This document shows positions 45,532-57,456 of a stretch of DNA of 64,000 bases, in pieces; the stretch's first letter is position 1, and the number at the start of each line of letters is the position of its first letter. The stretch is taken from contig NC_069133.1 of assembly GCF_026914265.1 (NCBI RefSeq), positions 49,474,182 to 49,538,181 on the forward strand, written 5' to 3'. Made by a program: the position numbers and the translations under genes. Origin of the DNA: Mya arenaria (taxonomy: Eukaryota > Mollusca > Bivalvia > Myida > Myidae). The notes beneath the pieces were generated by a model, which saw nothing but the letters and a program-made list of their open reading frames with translations, had not been told where the DNA came from and ran no database searches.

Positions 45532-48500
45532 CTGTAAATACAATTAAATGTGATTAAGATTTTTTTGTGGTTGAAACTGAAAGATGAACAATAAATGGGC
45601 TGTAATGCAAGATTTTGTGTCTTCCCACAAAATATGAACATATATTTAATGCATGTTTATCATTTTTTCAGGAATCACTCCTAACTGTCTGAAGCTGTAT
45701 CATTATATTTAGATATGATAAATTTAAAGCATGCTAGACTGATGTTAAAACTGAATGGATGTTTTGAAGTCCAGAACGAGACAATAAATTATACCTGCTC
45801 GAAGATAATTATTTGCATGTATTAAAATCCTTTGTATTTTAAGTTGTTGGCGTGCATAGAATTGATTTGAAAGTAGGTCTTTATGTAAAACAAAACTGAG
45901 AAATATGAAAGCATGTTTTGTTTTAATTTTTATAAATTTATACATATTTCTTTTATTACCCGGTAGTTGGTTTGAAATTTCAGCATACCGGTAATAATGA
46001 ATAACTGACAGCATGCTACGGAAAAAATTCAATTATCATTAAAAAAATTTAAATGAAAAGTATTTAATTCATAACAAAAATGGTTCAGAAAAAAAGTTCT
46101 AGCATTGCAGGCCAAATCATCAAAGAGCATTGTGTTCCAGTAGCTATTCTGTGTTTGTCCCTGAACACAAACTGGGCTTTTTAAATGTATTATTCTACAA
46201 GTTTAAAAGTTGCAAGAAAATTAATTATTTGTGACATTCGTTTCCAGCTTTTACATGTGCCAAATCTTAAATCTAGACTTAATGTCTAGAAAGAGAGAGA
46301 TACTCAAAGTGAGCTAATAAGACCATACCTCTGCAGTGCAGACAAAGTGTACAGGCAGAAAGGCCCCTTCATGGTCCATCAGTGGCAGATAGAACAGCTG
46401 CTCATCCACCGCATTGTCAATGTGGGCACCAGCACCTGGAGATATCAGAAATAAGGAATTATAAATATAATAAAATAATAGTTAACTTACATACAATGTA
46501 TCTCCCCGTCCAACAACAGTCGCGTTAAGACAAAGTGCTCTTTAAATCCATTAGAGGAAACCCTTTTGCTTGCTTCAGTTCCTAGTTATGTGTCAAACAC
46601 TGCTGGTTATTTTGTTTCAAGAATAATAAAACTGTACCCCCCTGGCCCCTCCCCTGAAGAAATGTTTCATTTTGAACCAAATGAATGCATTTTCCATCAT
46701 TTCCAGGCTTTAACACATTTTTTTTTTCAAATTTTGAAGGGTGCCTAAATGTTAATATTAAAAAAAAAAAATCAAAATTAATGTGACAACTACTGTGCCT
46801 TTCTAAGGCATACCATCATTCAATTTATTCTTAAGTTGCTCAAGGTCTATTAATAAAATTTGATACTCATATTATAATATATTACGAGTATAAAAATTTA
46901 TTTATAGAAACTTTGAGCGATTCGTGGGATAAAAACAAGTTAACATATATGCGTTATATATGTTTAATTGATTTTACCCCATAAATCACTGCAAATATGT
47001 TTGTTTTAAATCTTTGCATTGAAAAAAAAACAACATAAAAATAAGAAAAAGAAATCAGAATAGTAAGTCAAGATTTTTTACTAACTTAAAATTTCAAAAC
47101 AAGAAAACCTATAAGTATTAGAACAATTCCAACGGATTTCAATCAGCCTATAACAGAGTTATCCTAGTATCCACCTAATGGCACATCGGTATCCATTTCC
47201 ATGGGAACCAGGGCGGAGAAGTGACCTCGGGTGTAACCAAGGGCGATGGGCACCTTGGAGCAAAAGCTGCGCTCCCACAGGAATGGAAGGTATACACCTG
47301 TAAAGTATGCATAATATTACATATTGTTATAGGACCACCTGTCAATGATAAATGTGAATAGGTACTTAATTACATTACTACATACTATAGCTTGTTTTGA
47401 ATGTAATACAACCATTGCACATTTTCTACTATAATGAACGAGATATTATTCTAGTGTAATATAAATTGACATTGAAATCATCCTTCTAATTCAGCATCTA
47501 ACTTTCGCTGAAAATTGAATAAAATCCTAATTTGGGTCGATGAATACATGTATGTCAAGTGATCAAGATCATCTTACATTTGTTGCCATTTAATACTTAA
47601 AGTAACAAAACTTGTAAGAAGGGTTATAAAGCTTGCCCTAGGCATACGCTCATTTTCCTTTCCTTTCCTGAATTAGTTCTATCTTTAATTTTGTTGTATT
47701 AAGATGGCAACTCAATTTTTATAGTTAACGTAAAAGGGTTTGTTTCAGCTGCATTTGAAATTATATATCACTTCTTGAGGAACTCAGTAAATGGTCATCT
47801 TTTCAATAATAGCCACTAAACCTGCACTTGGGGTACCTAATCTCAGTAATCTGGTATCTGAGACTTTTCTCTCACCATTTTGTGAACGGGGCTGGGACCC
47901 TTTGAATGCTGAACATAGTGATTCGATACTCAAAGAATTTTGAAAACAATGTAATGAATATTATTCATTGGGAACGCTAGATATGTGGCTTTTAACACTG
48001 CTTACTTTAAATTCTTGTACAAATGATGCCGAATATTAAATAGAATTATTCAGATTTGTCAATTTTAACATTAATACATGTACATTGTGAAAAATAGTTT
48101 TGGTTTGAATAGTGAATGGGGCCTACTTTTGACTTTGAAAACCCCCCACTGGATATTAAAATATGATTTTTAAATGCCAAGTGACAGTTGCTTACTAGTG
48201 TCATATCAAGACTTCATTCACTAACAGTCTTTGTATTGGTAATACCTTGAAAGCGGGCAAAGTCGATACTCTCTCCCCTGAAGCTCTTCACAACCTTCAC
48301 GCCATACACGATGATGGGACGGCGCAAAATGTGGGCCAGTGCAAATATGTGCAGCTTCTCCAAACTGGCTCCTGCAACAGACAACCTCTAGTATTATTTC
48401 TATATCAATAACTCAGAAGAAATAATTACCACTTGAAATAAATGTGTTGGGTGCTGAAAGTGGAAATGTTTTTGAAATTGTTATAAAATATGTACAAATA

Positions 48501-51500
48501 AGAATAATTACCATGAAATTCCATCGAAAAAACACACACACTGACTAGCTGAGCTTTCAACTTGTCATAATGTTATTGTAAGAATATAGTAAAAAATGAT
48601 GAGCATAATTTTTTATCAACGGATAATGTAGCATAAGATACATAATCGTTATCAATAATTAATTGTTCATAAACTTAATGATGATTATATACAGATGACA
48701 TGACATTTTATTGCCTATGATTTTCAATGTGCACCCTGTTGTAAAGTATCTACTAATGTATGGTAGCATGCAAGTACCTGGTTGACTGGCAAGACTCAGT
48801 AGCACGGTCCAATCCCTCTGCCACTGGCTCTCATCAAGGGAAAAGTTTAGTAGGTCCGCTTGTCTCGATTCGTACTCCTTCCATTGTGGGTAGAAACTGA
48901 AATACATGTGCCAAATTAAAATATCAAGTAAATTCATGTACATTTATACATAATATGAAGTGATCGAATGCACAGTTGTATCTACTATGTATGAATAATG
49001 CACCAGTCAATTGTAGCCACGCCCCACCCCCCCAGGTCCGGGGGTATACCGGGGATAGTAGGGAAATGGGCCGTGTTTTTACCTTTCAGGTGGCCCCGCA
49101 GTGCCGGGTGAATGTGGTGGTTTTGTCTTCGCTTTAAATATAGCGGGGAATGGGCCTTACCTAGGAACCCTGGGGTGCGGGGGCATTTGGCTGGAATTTT
49201 ACCATCTGTTTGTCCCTGCAGGGCGGGAATTTTAGCCGGGGTTGGCTGGACCGCAAGTCAAAATCGCCGCTATTACCCGGACCTGGGGGGGGGGGCCTGG
49301 TTACAATTGACTGGTGCATAAGGCGTGTCCATAAAGTTTGTGAACATTTGAAAGATATGAAATATTAAATAATCCACTAAACTAAATCTGAGTATCATAT
49401 ATCAGGGCATATTAGGATTATTCCTGTTGATTCTCATTGAGTTAGTTCAACACAGGTAAAATTCTGACAAATATTTCATATGCGTACATCAGCACTTCCA
49501 TTAAAGGATGTTTGGAAGAATACGACTCAAAAAAAATAAGCCACCGTAAAACTTCCAATATTGAGTCCTTGAAAGTGCAAAACTTCTTACATTTCAGATA
49601 AAACTTCTGAAGAGAACAATTGTAAGTTAAAATTATCATATTAATCTGGTGTTATATTTTCAATAAGTTTTGAAATAAATTAATAGTTTGAGTTCACTGT
49701 TGTGGATTTGGCATAACTTTGAGGGATGGGCGGGTTTTAATTTTGATATTTGACTGTCTAATATGCAATTGGTTGAGTGTTAATTTCAAAGTGACAATAC
49801 ACACAATTTTAAAAGTACTACATTATATAAATAAGAAAAAACTTAATTAAAGGATCATATATTGTATTAATAGAAAAATAATTATACATGTAGTATAGTT
49901 ATTTCTAGTCACATTCTAGTGCACTAACTAGTGTGAAATTCAAGAGTTATATACTTTTAATTTTCAAGTTCACTTAAGCAAGTTATAACCTTTGTGACCA
50001 TATTTTGACCGTAAATACAATTATTATCCCGTTGTTTCAGCTTTCTTATGTAGACCGCAATGACAACTTGACAACAGACGAGTAAAACAAATTAATTAAA
50101 TGGCCATAAACTTGTAAACACAATGACCTCTGTAAAGAACGACTATGCCGTATGGTAAATCACAAATGTTAACATAATATATGAGAAGAAGTATTTTTAG
50201 AATGCAATGTGACTGGTTATCATTCAAATATTAATTTTGTTTCTCTATTTTGTAGTTTACACATTTGTTATGTCACATAAATACATCAACATTTTTTGGT
50301 ATAAATAAGACTATTACTACGGTATATGTATTTCTGTCACTATTATTAGATTATAATTTTGCTATAAATCACATAATTACAATAAAGGGTCCATGTTACC
50401 ATGATGGTTACTTGCTACGCAATGTCATTATTGATCAGTTCAATTAAGAATCAGTAGGCTCTCTTTCAATGTCAACAGCATCACATATTCATTAACAGTA
50501 CCCATATCGGATTCCATACTTATTTGATGCCTCAGTGAGTAAGTTAGCTAGTTCCTTCCCCAAGGTGATGTACAAACCTATTGGAAGCTTTATAGGGTTA
50601 TAGCTCTGTATGATAAACATCATGCACATTTAATATGTTTGCTTCATAAATATAAGATTGTTCCTCTATGAAGATGTCTCTTATGAACATTTTCAAATGA
50701 TTTCACAGTATTTTTCCCACCAATTTGGCAGTATAGGGCTGGAGGCCTTTCTTTTTGTGGAAAAAGTGTCTTATTGATTAAGATTGGGAACTCCTCTAAT
50801 ATAATCACTGAAATTGTACAATTGCTTTTGTATGCTTTTCAAAAGTATACATAAGCAATTGAACAATTTCAGTAATAAAAAGTCTTTTGTAAAACCAATA
50901 AAAATAAAAATTGTTCTTTGTAAGTTAAAAGGGTTTTTCGGAGTCTGTATGAGAGTTTGTGATCATGGCCCCAAAACTTTATCGTCCCTGTCATATTTTG
51001 TCTCAGTTTATACCTATTTGCGCCCTCTAGTAGAGAATCAGCCAGTGCCCTCCTCAGGGTGTTGTCAATATCCAGGATCCCCCAGGTAGCCTGTAATACA
51101 GAGTCTAGAAGACAATCCCCTGCTGTTCGGTTCCACAGGGCATACAGACGACTCCCATATTTCTCTGTTATCTCAACGCTCCAGTTGATAACTAATTCAT
51201 CTGTGAGTTCTGGAATATAATCTCATAAAAATCAATACATGCCAGATCCCCCAGCAGGGGACAAATACCACCAGAATTCAAATAAATAAAAAAATATTAT
51301 ATATTTTTTATGCAAATTTTATCACAGGGTTTAATTTTATCAGCATGTAAATACACTCCCTGCTCTGAGGTTAAGTTTATATGGTAAAAACTGTATACGG
51401 TAATACCTTTTTCCACATCATTGTCAAGAATTTCATCAAACAGCTGGCTCTGTATTTGTCTGGGAAGGTCTTCTATATCTGAAACATTTGAATTTAAAAA

Positions 51501-53426
51501 TAACACTAAATATATGAAATATATATTTACATTGGTCCAGCCAGGGGGTAAAAGATTAGCTGGGAGAGGTTGGGATGGGTTGGGGGGTTGCAAGCCTGCA
51601 GGAAGGGGGGGGAATTCACACAAGAAAATCAGTTCTTCTTAAATCCAAATTAATTATGCATTAATTATTTCCTGGCTTAAACACAGTGTTGCCATTGTTT
51701 TGCATTTTGAAGGAAGGCTACCGTATATTTCAAATTAATTGTGACAATATCTTTACCTTAACTGGTGCACACTATCATTCATTTTAATTTCACGTTCATT
51801 TTTAAATTCTATTTCTGTATATTTAAAAAAAATATATATATACATAATTATATATATAAGTATAAAATATAAATACTAAATATTGTTCTCAAGGCATTTA
51901 CCTGCTGGCAAGGTAAATGTTGAAAACTCAGTGAGGAAGAAGCATGGGAAGGTTCCTTTCTTTTTCTGCTGCATCATCATTGATATTTCTCGTCTTATAT
52001 CGGCAGAGAGATCAGGACAAACATAGGAAGGCAAACGCTTAAACCCCTTAGAGGCTATATCAGTAGCTGCCAGTAATACAGCAACCATATCGTCCCTCCG
52101 AAACCGTAGGGCAAGATGAACCAATGTGTAACCCACTTCAAAAGCACTTGGGCGATCAAGTAGTAAACCTTCATCTTTCGTAAGTTGCCTCGTTGGATCC
52201 CCCCCTGAGGTTAAATAATGTTCAATTCCTGCTAGATCACCTGTAACGACACACTCACAGGCATTCAACCAAAGAATGTCTTCTGTTGTGAGTCGTTTAC
52301 GTAATTTTTGCAATTTTTTTTCTCGTTTATCTTCCTCAACTCGATAGCCACCTATTGCGCCAGCACTGTCTTGTATAAGTAAAGTATGATCACCCCGAAC
52401 GCGAGCTTGATTCAAGTTTCTATTACTCTTTGAAGCCCTTGCTACCAATGGTGAACCTCTCTTATTATTTATTGGTGAGATTTGACCTGATAATTGCTCC
52501 TGAGGTGATGAATGTCCTGATCTGTTGTTCTTTGGCGAGGCTTGATTTGGGGATCTCTGACCTGAGCCACTGTTGTATGGAATAATGGAATCTTGGTTGA
52601 TGTTTGTGTTATTTGTTGGTGAAGACCTGTTACTTTGGGGTGAACTTTGTCCCACTGGTGATTGCTTTGGCGAGTTTTCATTGGAACTCTGCTTTGACCC
52701 TGGGCTAAATCTGTTGTTATCTGATTTCTTGGGTTGATTCGGAGAGTTTTGTTGACTTTGATTACTAGTTACACTGTGTGGGGAATTCTCATCAGAGCGT
52801 TTATTCTCCTGATTTTTCGTGTTAACATCTATTTCCAACTGTAAATTACTGGATATGTTCCCACTACTTGTGGGGCATATTATCTGGCATCCAGACTGTT
52901 TTGAATGATGTTTGTCTTTAGGGGTTTTACACATATTACAATGTGAGGCTTTGGGCTGATTTTCAAATGTACACATTTGGCAAGCCCATTTAAATATGTT
53001 TGGCAGACCACAGGCCACTGCACTTGATAATTTTAAAGGCTTTTTTACAACAGCAGATTTCGATGACTTATCAAACAAACCACCTTGTTTATCTACAATT
53101 TCATCACTGTGTGGAACAGTTGGAAAAGCCTTATGCATTTTGCATTCAGCACATTTTTTCACCCAAGCCTTGTTGATAAACGTGCAATGTTTACAACTCC
53201 ACTGATGATCAGCAGAACTAGAAGACTTAATCAATGCTGAACTTGCAGCACTTTGATTATTTCTGGTAGCATCAAGCTCAGCGACTTTGTATATGTCTTG
53301 TTCAGCATTATCCAGGTCTTGACTAACAATGCTAGGTCTCACGGCCCCACACATCACACACTTCCTTGATGCAAGGAAGTTGCGGTACGTGCATGTGAGA
53401 CAGTCCCATTTTACTTCTTCTGACAT
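45310..53426 (-). CDS. ZRANB1: Ubiquitin thioesterase ZRANB1 (Trabid homologue)
   Basis: Eight coding exons (51902-53426, 51407-51478, 51014-51209, 48778-48896, 48246-48371, 47175-47297, 46329-46435, 45310-45531) join in phase to 829 residues; human ZRANB1 has 708. Three NZF zinc fingers (W7/C9/C12/C23/C26; W76 region; W147/C149/C152/C163/C166) keep the ubiquitin-contacting TY/TF motifs. A Ser/Asn/Gln/Pro-rich linker (about 190-345) accounts for much of the extra length. AnkUBD covers about 355-508 and an OTU catalytic domain follows, with nucleophile Cys565 (AGDCLLDSV) and His705 (GHFSALV). The C terminus is acidic as in vertebrates. The family cleaves Lys29- and Lys33-linked ubiquitin and has been linked to Wnt signalling. 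Catalytic residues are intact. A TTTCAG acceptor about 25 nt before the ATG implies an upstream non-coding exon. Head to head with ADISSP. Confidence 0.97.
46329..46435 (-). CDS. ZRANB1: ZRANB1 coding exon 7
   Basis: Completes a split Gly and ends in phase 0 with GAG|GTATGG. Encodes the FYLPLMDHEG..LPVHFV part of the OTU domain. Confidence 0.95.
47175..47297 (-). CDS. ZRANB1: ZRANB1 coding exon 6
   Basis: 41 codons plus one base. Contains GVYLPFLWERSFC and the catalytic-histidine motif GYTRGHFSALV (His705). Confidence 0.96.
   Translation of the reverse strand: MYTFHSCGSAAFAPRCPSPLVTPEVTSPPWFPWKWIPMCH
48246..48371 (-). CDS. ZRANB1: ZRANB1 coding exon 5
   Basis: 42 codons plus one base. Encodes LEKLHIFALAHILRRPIIVY, a core helix and strand of the OTU fold. 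Confidence 0.96.
48778..48896 (-). CDS. ZRANB1: ZRANB1 coding exon 4
   Basis: Joins AG|T (Ser) and encodes FYPQWKEYESRQ and QWQRDWTVLLSLASQP. Confidence 0.96.
48999..49318. mobile_element. PIF/Harbinger-like MITE in ZRANB1 intron 3
   Basis: TIRs start TGCACCAGTCAATTGTA. A TAA duplication flanks both ends (48996-48998, 49319-49321), which fits PIF/Harbinger-type TWA targets. C/G runs lie just inside the TIRs. No ORF. It is related to the composite at 54901-55416. Confidence 0.82.
49548..49715. repeat. Dispersed repeat, relative of 43875-44105
   Basis: Same block order as 43875-44105 but without amplification of the 22-bp unit; only one degenerate unit is present. Confidence 0.7.
51014..51209 (-). 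CDS. ZRANB1: ZRANB1 coding exon 3
   Basis: 65 codons plus two bases. Carries RLYALWNRTAGDCLLDSVLQ with the catalytic Cys565. Confidence 0.97.
51407..51478 (-). CDS. ZRANB1: ZRANB1 coding exon 2
   Basis: 72-nt exon, DIEDLPRQIQSQLFDEILDN. Acceptor GTTTCAG, donor AAAAG|GTATTA. It links AnkUBD to the OTU domain. Confidence 0.96.
51902..53426 (-). CDS. ZRANB1: ZRANB1 coding exon 1
   Basis: 508 codons plus one base from ATG 53426-53424 to donor AGCAG|GTAAAT. Encodes three NZF fingers, the low-complexity linker and the whole AnkUBD (LNACECVVTGDLAGIEHYL, VGYTLVHLALRF). Confidence 0.97.
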
Positions 53427-54079
53427 GATGGTTGCTGATCAAATGCTTCCTGAAATGTATGCAAACAATGCATGAATAGAAGATTTTTTTATATTAAAAC
53501 TTCAATACTTTGGTGGCCATGGCGGATTGGCTATAATAACTAATATCATACTCTGTATAAGTGGGTCTCAAGTTTAATTCCCCTCGTAACATTTTTTCCA
53601 AATCTGTCCTAAAAATTCCCTTTTATTTTTTTTTGACAACAAGTTCACTGTTTCTTAACATTAACCTTACACTTGCTTATGATAAGAGACAGAAAGTCGT
53701 GTTACTGTAACGATAAAATTCCCTAATTTTTGGCTCGGTCGCAGCAATCAATTTTGTTCCAAAATGGAGACATTTTACGACGTACATGTACATTTTCCCA
53801 AATTATCAAGGGTCTTTTTCCGAAAATAGAAAACGAAAGCTTTCACTAATACACAGATTAAAAAAATGTAGAGCAAAACAAATATTCTGGAGCCGCTGTT
53901 TGTATGGACTAGCCAAGTGCAAATTCCAAAACATTATATTTTCACTTCAGAGTTTATCAAGTATGTAAGAGCTGATGTGAATACTTTCTGGATCAGGTCT
54001 TTCTGGACCCCGGCCTTTCTGGTACTTTACCCTTTTGACCCGACACCTACAATATATATCATAATTATATATATTACAA

Positions 54080-54110
<31 letters not shown>

Positions 54111-54600
54111 AAAACCGGGCCTTCCTGGTACTTTGCCCTTTTGACCCAACACCTACAATATATATTTATACATATAACTTTTTTTACTGTTTTTGTAAAA
54201 TGACCTACCTTGGAAAACTAGGTCATTTAACCACTGTCATGCATACAGTATATACTGTGCCACCTGCTACTCGAATTATTTGTCAATATCACCTCATTTT
54301 TCACAAATTTAACACTATCTTCTACACAATAACGTTCTAGAGATTTAATTGCACTCTTTTAGAAGTACTTGGTTCTTTTGCGAATTCGTTTACGACGTTA
54401 AAATGACTCATTTTATTGGATAAAGATTCGCTTCAGGATTCTGACCTCTTCCTTTTTGTTGACAATGACGTCACGATGTAAACATAGTAGGTTGCTTCCC
54501 TTTAAATAAGATGGCCGGTGCGTAAAGTGCTTAAGAAATCAGAGTTTATTTTCGCAGAAATTGTACAGCCTTTGTATTTTGACACTTATTAAAATAAGCA
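53427..54600. promoter_or_regulatory. Probable divergent promoter region, ZRANB1 (-) and ADISSP (+)
   Basis: It separates two head-to-head genes, each with an acceptor just before its ATG, so both have upstream non-coding exons. TGACGTCA (54466-54473), a CRE consensus, and aagatggcc (about 54508-54516), a YY1-like motif often found at start sites, occur close together. A (TA)n microsatellite lies near 54045-54110. Start sites are not resolved. Confidence 0.4.
54045..54110. repeat. (TA)n-rich microsatellite
   Basis: TATA dinucleotide tract. Its flanks repeat the phrase 'ggcctttctggtactttaccc' / 'gggccttcctggtactttgccc', so it sits inside a short direct duplication. Confidence 0.85.
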
Positions 54601-54900
54601 TTTTGAACAGAAAAAGTATATCTATATGAACTATATTTATGGATTACCTAAGATGGTTTTAATTTCTTAAAGAAGCAGACTTTTTCTGTTTGGTACTTTT
54701 TTGCTCGGGTGAATGATCCTACTTGTCTCGAAGAAATCTGCGTTCATGTTTATTGTATGGAACACTTGTAGCCTCTTCCCTAAATGGTGGAGGATCAGAT
54801 AGGGGAGAACCATTATCTCCAGATATAAAAAATACAAATGGAAACTACTAGGACAAGCCCAGTATTTAAGAATTTTAAAAAAGACCACAAGTAGGCTTTA

Positions 54901-55183
54901 TGCACCAGTCAAACGTAGCCATGGCCCCCCCCCCCCCCCTGGTCCGGGGAATAGCAGGGACTTTGACTTTCACTCCAGCCAAGCCCGGGTAAGATTCTCG
55001 CCCTTAGGGGACGAACTGCTGGTCAAATCCCTCCCAAATGCCCCCGCACTCCAGGGACCAAAGGTAAGGCCCATTCCCCGCTATTTTTGGCGTGAAGACA
55101 AAACCACAGCATTCACCCGGCACTGCCGGTGAAAGGTAAAAACATGGCCCATTTCCCCAGCTATCCCCGTTATACCCCTGGAT

Positions 55184-55215
<32 letters not shown>

Positions 55216-55416
55216 CGTGGTTACAATTGACTGGTGCATAATGGACCAGTCAATTGTTACCACGGCCCTCCCAGGGGCGGGTGCATTAGGCGGGGATTTG
55301 ACCATCAGTTCATCCCCACAGGGCGGAGGTTTTTACACAGGGTTGGCTGGATCGAAAGTCAAAGTCCCCGCTATTCCTCGGACCTGGGGGGGCCTTGGTT
55401 ACAATTGACTGGTGCA
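54901..55416. mobile_element. Composite PIF/Harbinger-like MITE pair
   Basis: The outer ends TGCACCAGTCAA (54901) and its inverted copy (to 55416) are flanked by TTA on both sides (54898-54900, 55417-55419). Internally one copy ends at 55238, TAA follows, and a second copy begins at 55242. It includes a C run near 54925 and 31 consecutive G at 55185-55215. The proline-run frames here are artefacts of the homopolymer. Confidence 0.8.
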
Positions 55417-55432
55417 TTACCAACAGACCATA

Positions 55433-56843
55433 TCATACATGCCATATTTCTGAGATGCTTTTCATGGGATTTTGGTCTGAATTCCAGGGAATTTGATATA
55501 ACACCAGGGGATTTTTATGCAGCGAAATTAAGCGCAATATCTACATTTATGATAAAAAATTAAATACAGAAACACACTCTTCTTACAATTTTTTGACTAA
55601 ATGTCATCATGCTCCTTCATGGAATTTCACTCTCATAATTTTATGGATGCTTCCACTGTCAACCTTGAGTTTATAAAATAAATGGGTTTTTTTTTTAGCT
55701 CACCTGAGCACCAAGTGTTCAAGTGAGCTATTGTGATCGCCCTGTGTCCGTCGTCCGTCGACGTCGTCCGTCATCAACAATTTGACTGTTGACACTCTAG
55801 AGGTCACAATTTGGGCAGTATCTTAGTGAAACTTGGTCAGAATGTTACCCTCAATAAAATCTTGGATGAGTTCGATATTGGGTCATCTGGGGTTAAAAAC
55901 TAGGTCACCAGGTCAGATTAAAGGAAAAGCTTGTTTACACTCTAGAGGTCACATTAATAAAGGTTTCTTCATGAAAGTTGGTCAGATTGTTTACATTGAT
56001 TATCTCTAAGTCAAGTTTAAAACTGGGTCATGTGCGGTCAAAAACTAAGTCATAAGGTCAAATCATAGGAAAAGCTTGTCAGCACTATAGAGGTCACATT
56101 TATGACTGTATCATCGGGAATCTTGGCCAGAATGTTTATATTGATTACCTCTAGGCCAAGATCGAATATGGGTCATGTGCAGTCAAAAACTAGGTCAACA
56201 GGTCAAATTTAAGAAAAAGCTTGTTAACACTCTAGAGGTCACATTTATAACTGTATCTTAATGACAGTTGGTCAGAATGTTTATATTAGTAATCTCTTAG
56301 TCAAGTTTAAATCTAAGTCAATTGTGGTCAAAAACTAGGTCATTAGGTGAAATCATAGGAAAAGCTTGTTAGCACTCTAGAGGTGACATTTATGATGTTT
56401 ATATTAATAATTTCAAAGTTTACTTTAAATCTGGGTCTTGTGCGGTCAAAATCTAGGTCATTAGGTTAAATCATAGGAAAAGCTTGTTAGTACTCTAGAG
56501 GTGACATTTATGACTGTATGTCCATGAAACTTAGTCAGAATGTTTATATTGATTAGCTTTAGGCCAAGTTTGAATCTGGGTCATGTGCGGTCAAAAACTA
56601 GGTCATCAGGTCAAATAATAGGAAAAGTATTTTAATACTCTAGAGGCCACATTTATGACCATATGTTCATGGAACTTGATCAGAATGTTATTGTTGATGA
56701 TCTTTATTGGATCAGGTGAGCGATTCAGGGCCTTCAGGGCCCTCTTGTTTTAAATTCCTGTAGATATGGATTCCCCAGCGGGGTACCAGGGGATAAGTAG
56801 GAATTCTGGGGGATTTTTCCCCCTGCCGGGGGATATGGCATGA
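55433..56843. mobile_element. Old repeat element split by a later insertion
   Basis: The left part (about 55433-55690: catacatgccatatttctgag, tctgaattcc, caccaggggattt) and right part (about 56752-56843: gatatggattccccag, gggtaccagggg, atatggcatg) appear together, uninterrupted, at 58345-58560. The element at 55697-56747 separates them here. Confidence 0.65.
55697..56747 (+). mobile_element. Third family of Helentron-like non-autonomous element
   Basis: Subterminal inverted repeats GCTCACCTGA (55698-55707) and TCAGGTGAGC (56712-56721) are perfect. A 3' hairpin AGGGCC-ttcag-GGCCCT (56727-56743) runs into CTCTTG (to 56747) and then TTTT. A T run precedes the 5' end. The core is about six diverged units of roughly 150 bp (ctagaggtcacatttatgac, gtcagaatgtt, ggtcaaaaactaggtca). 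Repeats beginning agctcacctgagca are abundant in bivalves. Confidence 0.75.
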
Positions 56844-57215
56844 ATTCATTTATGCAACAAAACATTTTTATTATTTAATGTTAGGGTTATAGCCTTGGAA
56901 TAAAGAAATAAACTAGTTAATGTGCCAAACATCACCCTTTTGCAGACATTGATCAACAATACTAAAAACGCAATATAAGAGTATCAAGGGTCCATCTGAG
57001 TGTGCCCCGCCATATGCTCCCACAATCGGGGATGTTTCGTCTTTAAGTCTGAGCTGTATCCTCCATCAATCTGGAATTCATTACAAAATTGTTTTAGTAA
57101 GGGGTCTTACCAGTATGGCTTTGAAATGATTTAAATCATAATTTGTCTTAATTCCATGAACTTAACCATGAGCACAAACATGAATGAATATTTCTGTACA
57201 TGTATTATTTCAGCA

Positions 57216-57456
57216 ATGTCAAATTCATCGAGTGAACACAAGGTGCACTTTCAGCCTGTAGAAGTGCAGGCCCATGATTCAGAGATAACACTCAAGTATA
57301 GTGAAAAAAGAATAGACGTACATTTAGGGTTCCTGCAGATAAACAGACACTACACAGTTACATTTGTGATGCAAGATGACCTTGGGGAGGATCTCACATT
57401 TGACCCGTTGCAGAATCTCCATGCTAGAGTTACAAAATATGAACCTACAGAGGATG
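57216..57456 (+). CDS. ADISSP: ADISSP coding exon 1
   Basis: 80 codons plus one base. Acceptor ATTTCAG at 57207-57213, donor GATG|GTATGG. The ATG at 57156 in the same frame lies upstream of the acceptor and is rejected. Confidence 0.92.

Noticed and set aside
55081..55305. Frame with a long proline run
   Set aside because: Produced by the homopolymeric G tract in a MITE. Not protein coding.
57156..57215. Upstream in-frame ATG for the ADISSP homologue
   Set aside because: It lies before the TTTCAG acceptor at 57208-57213, and the family starts near the ATG at 57216.
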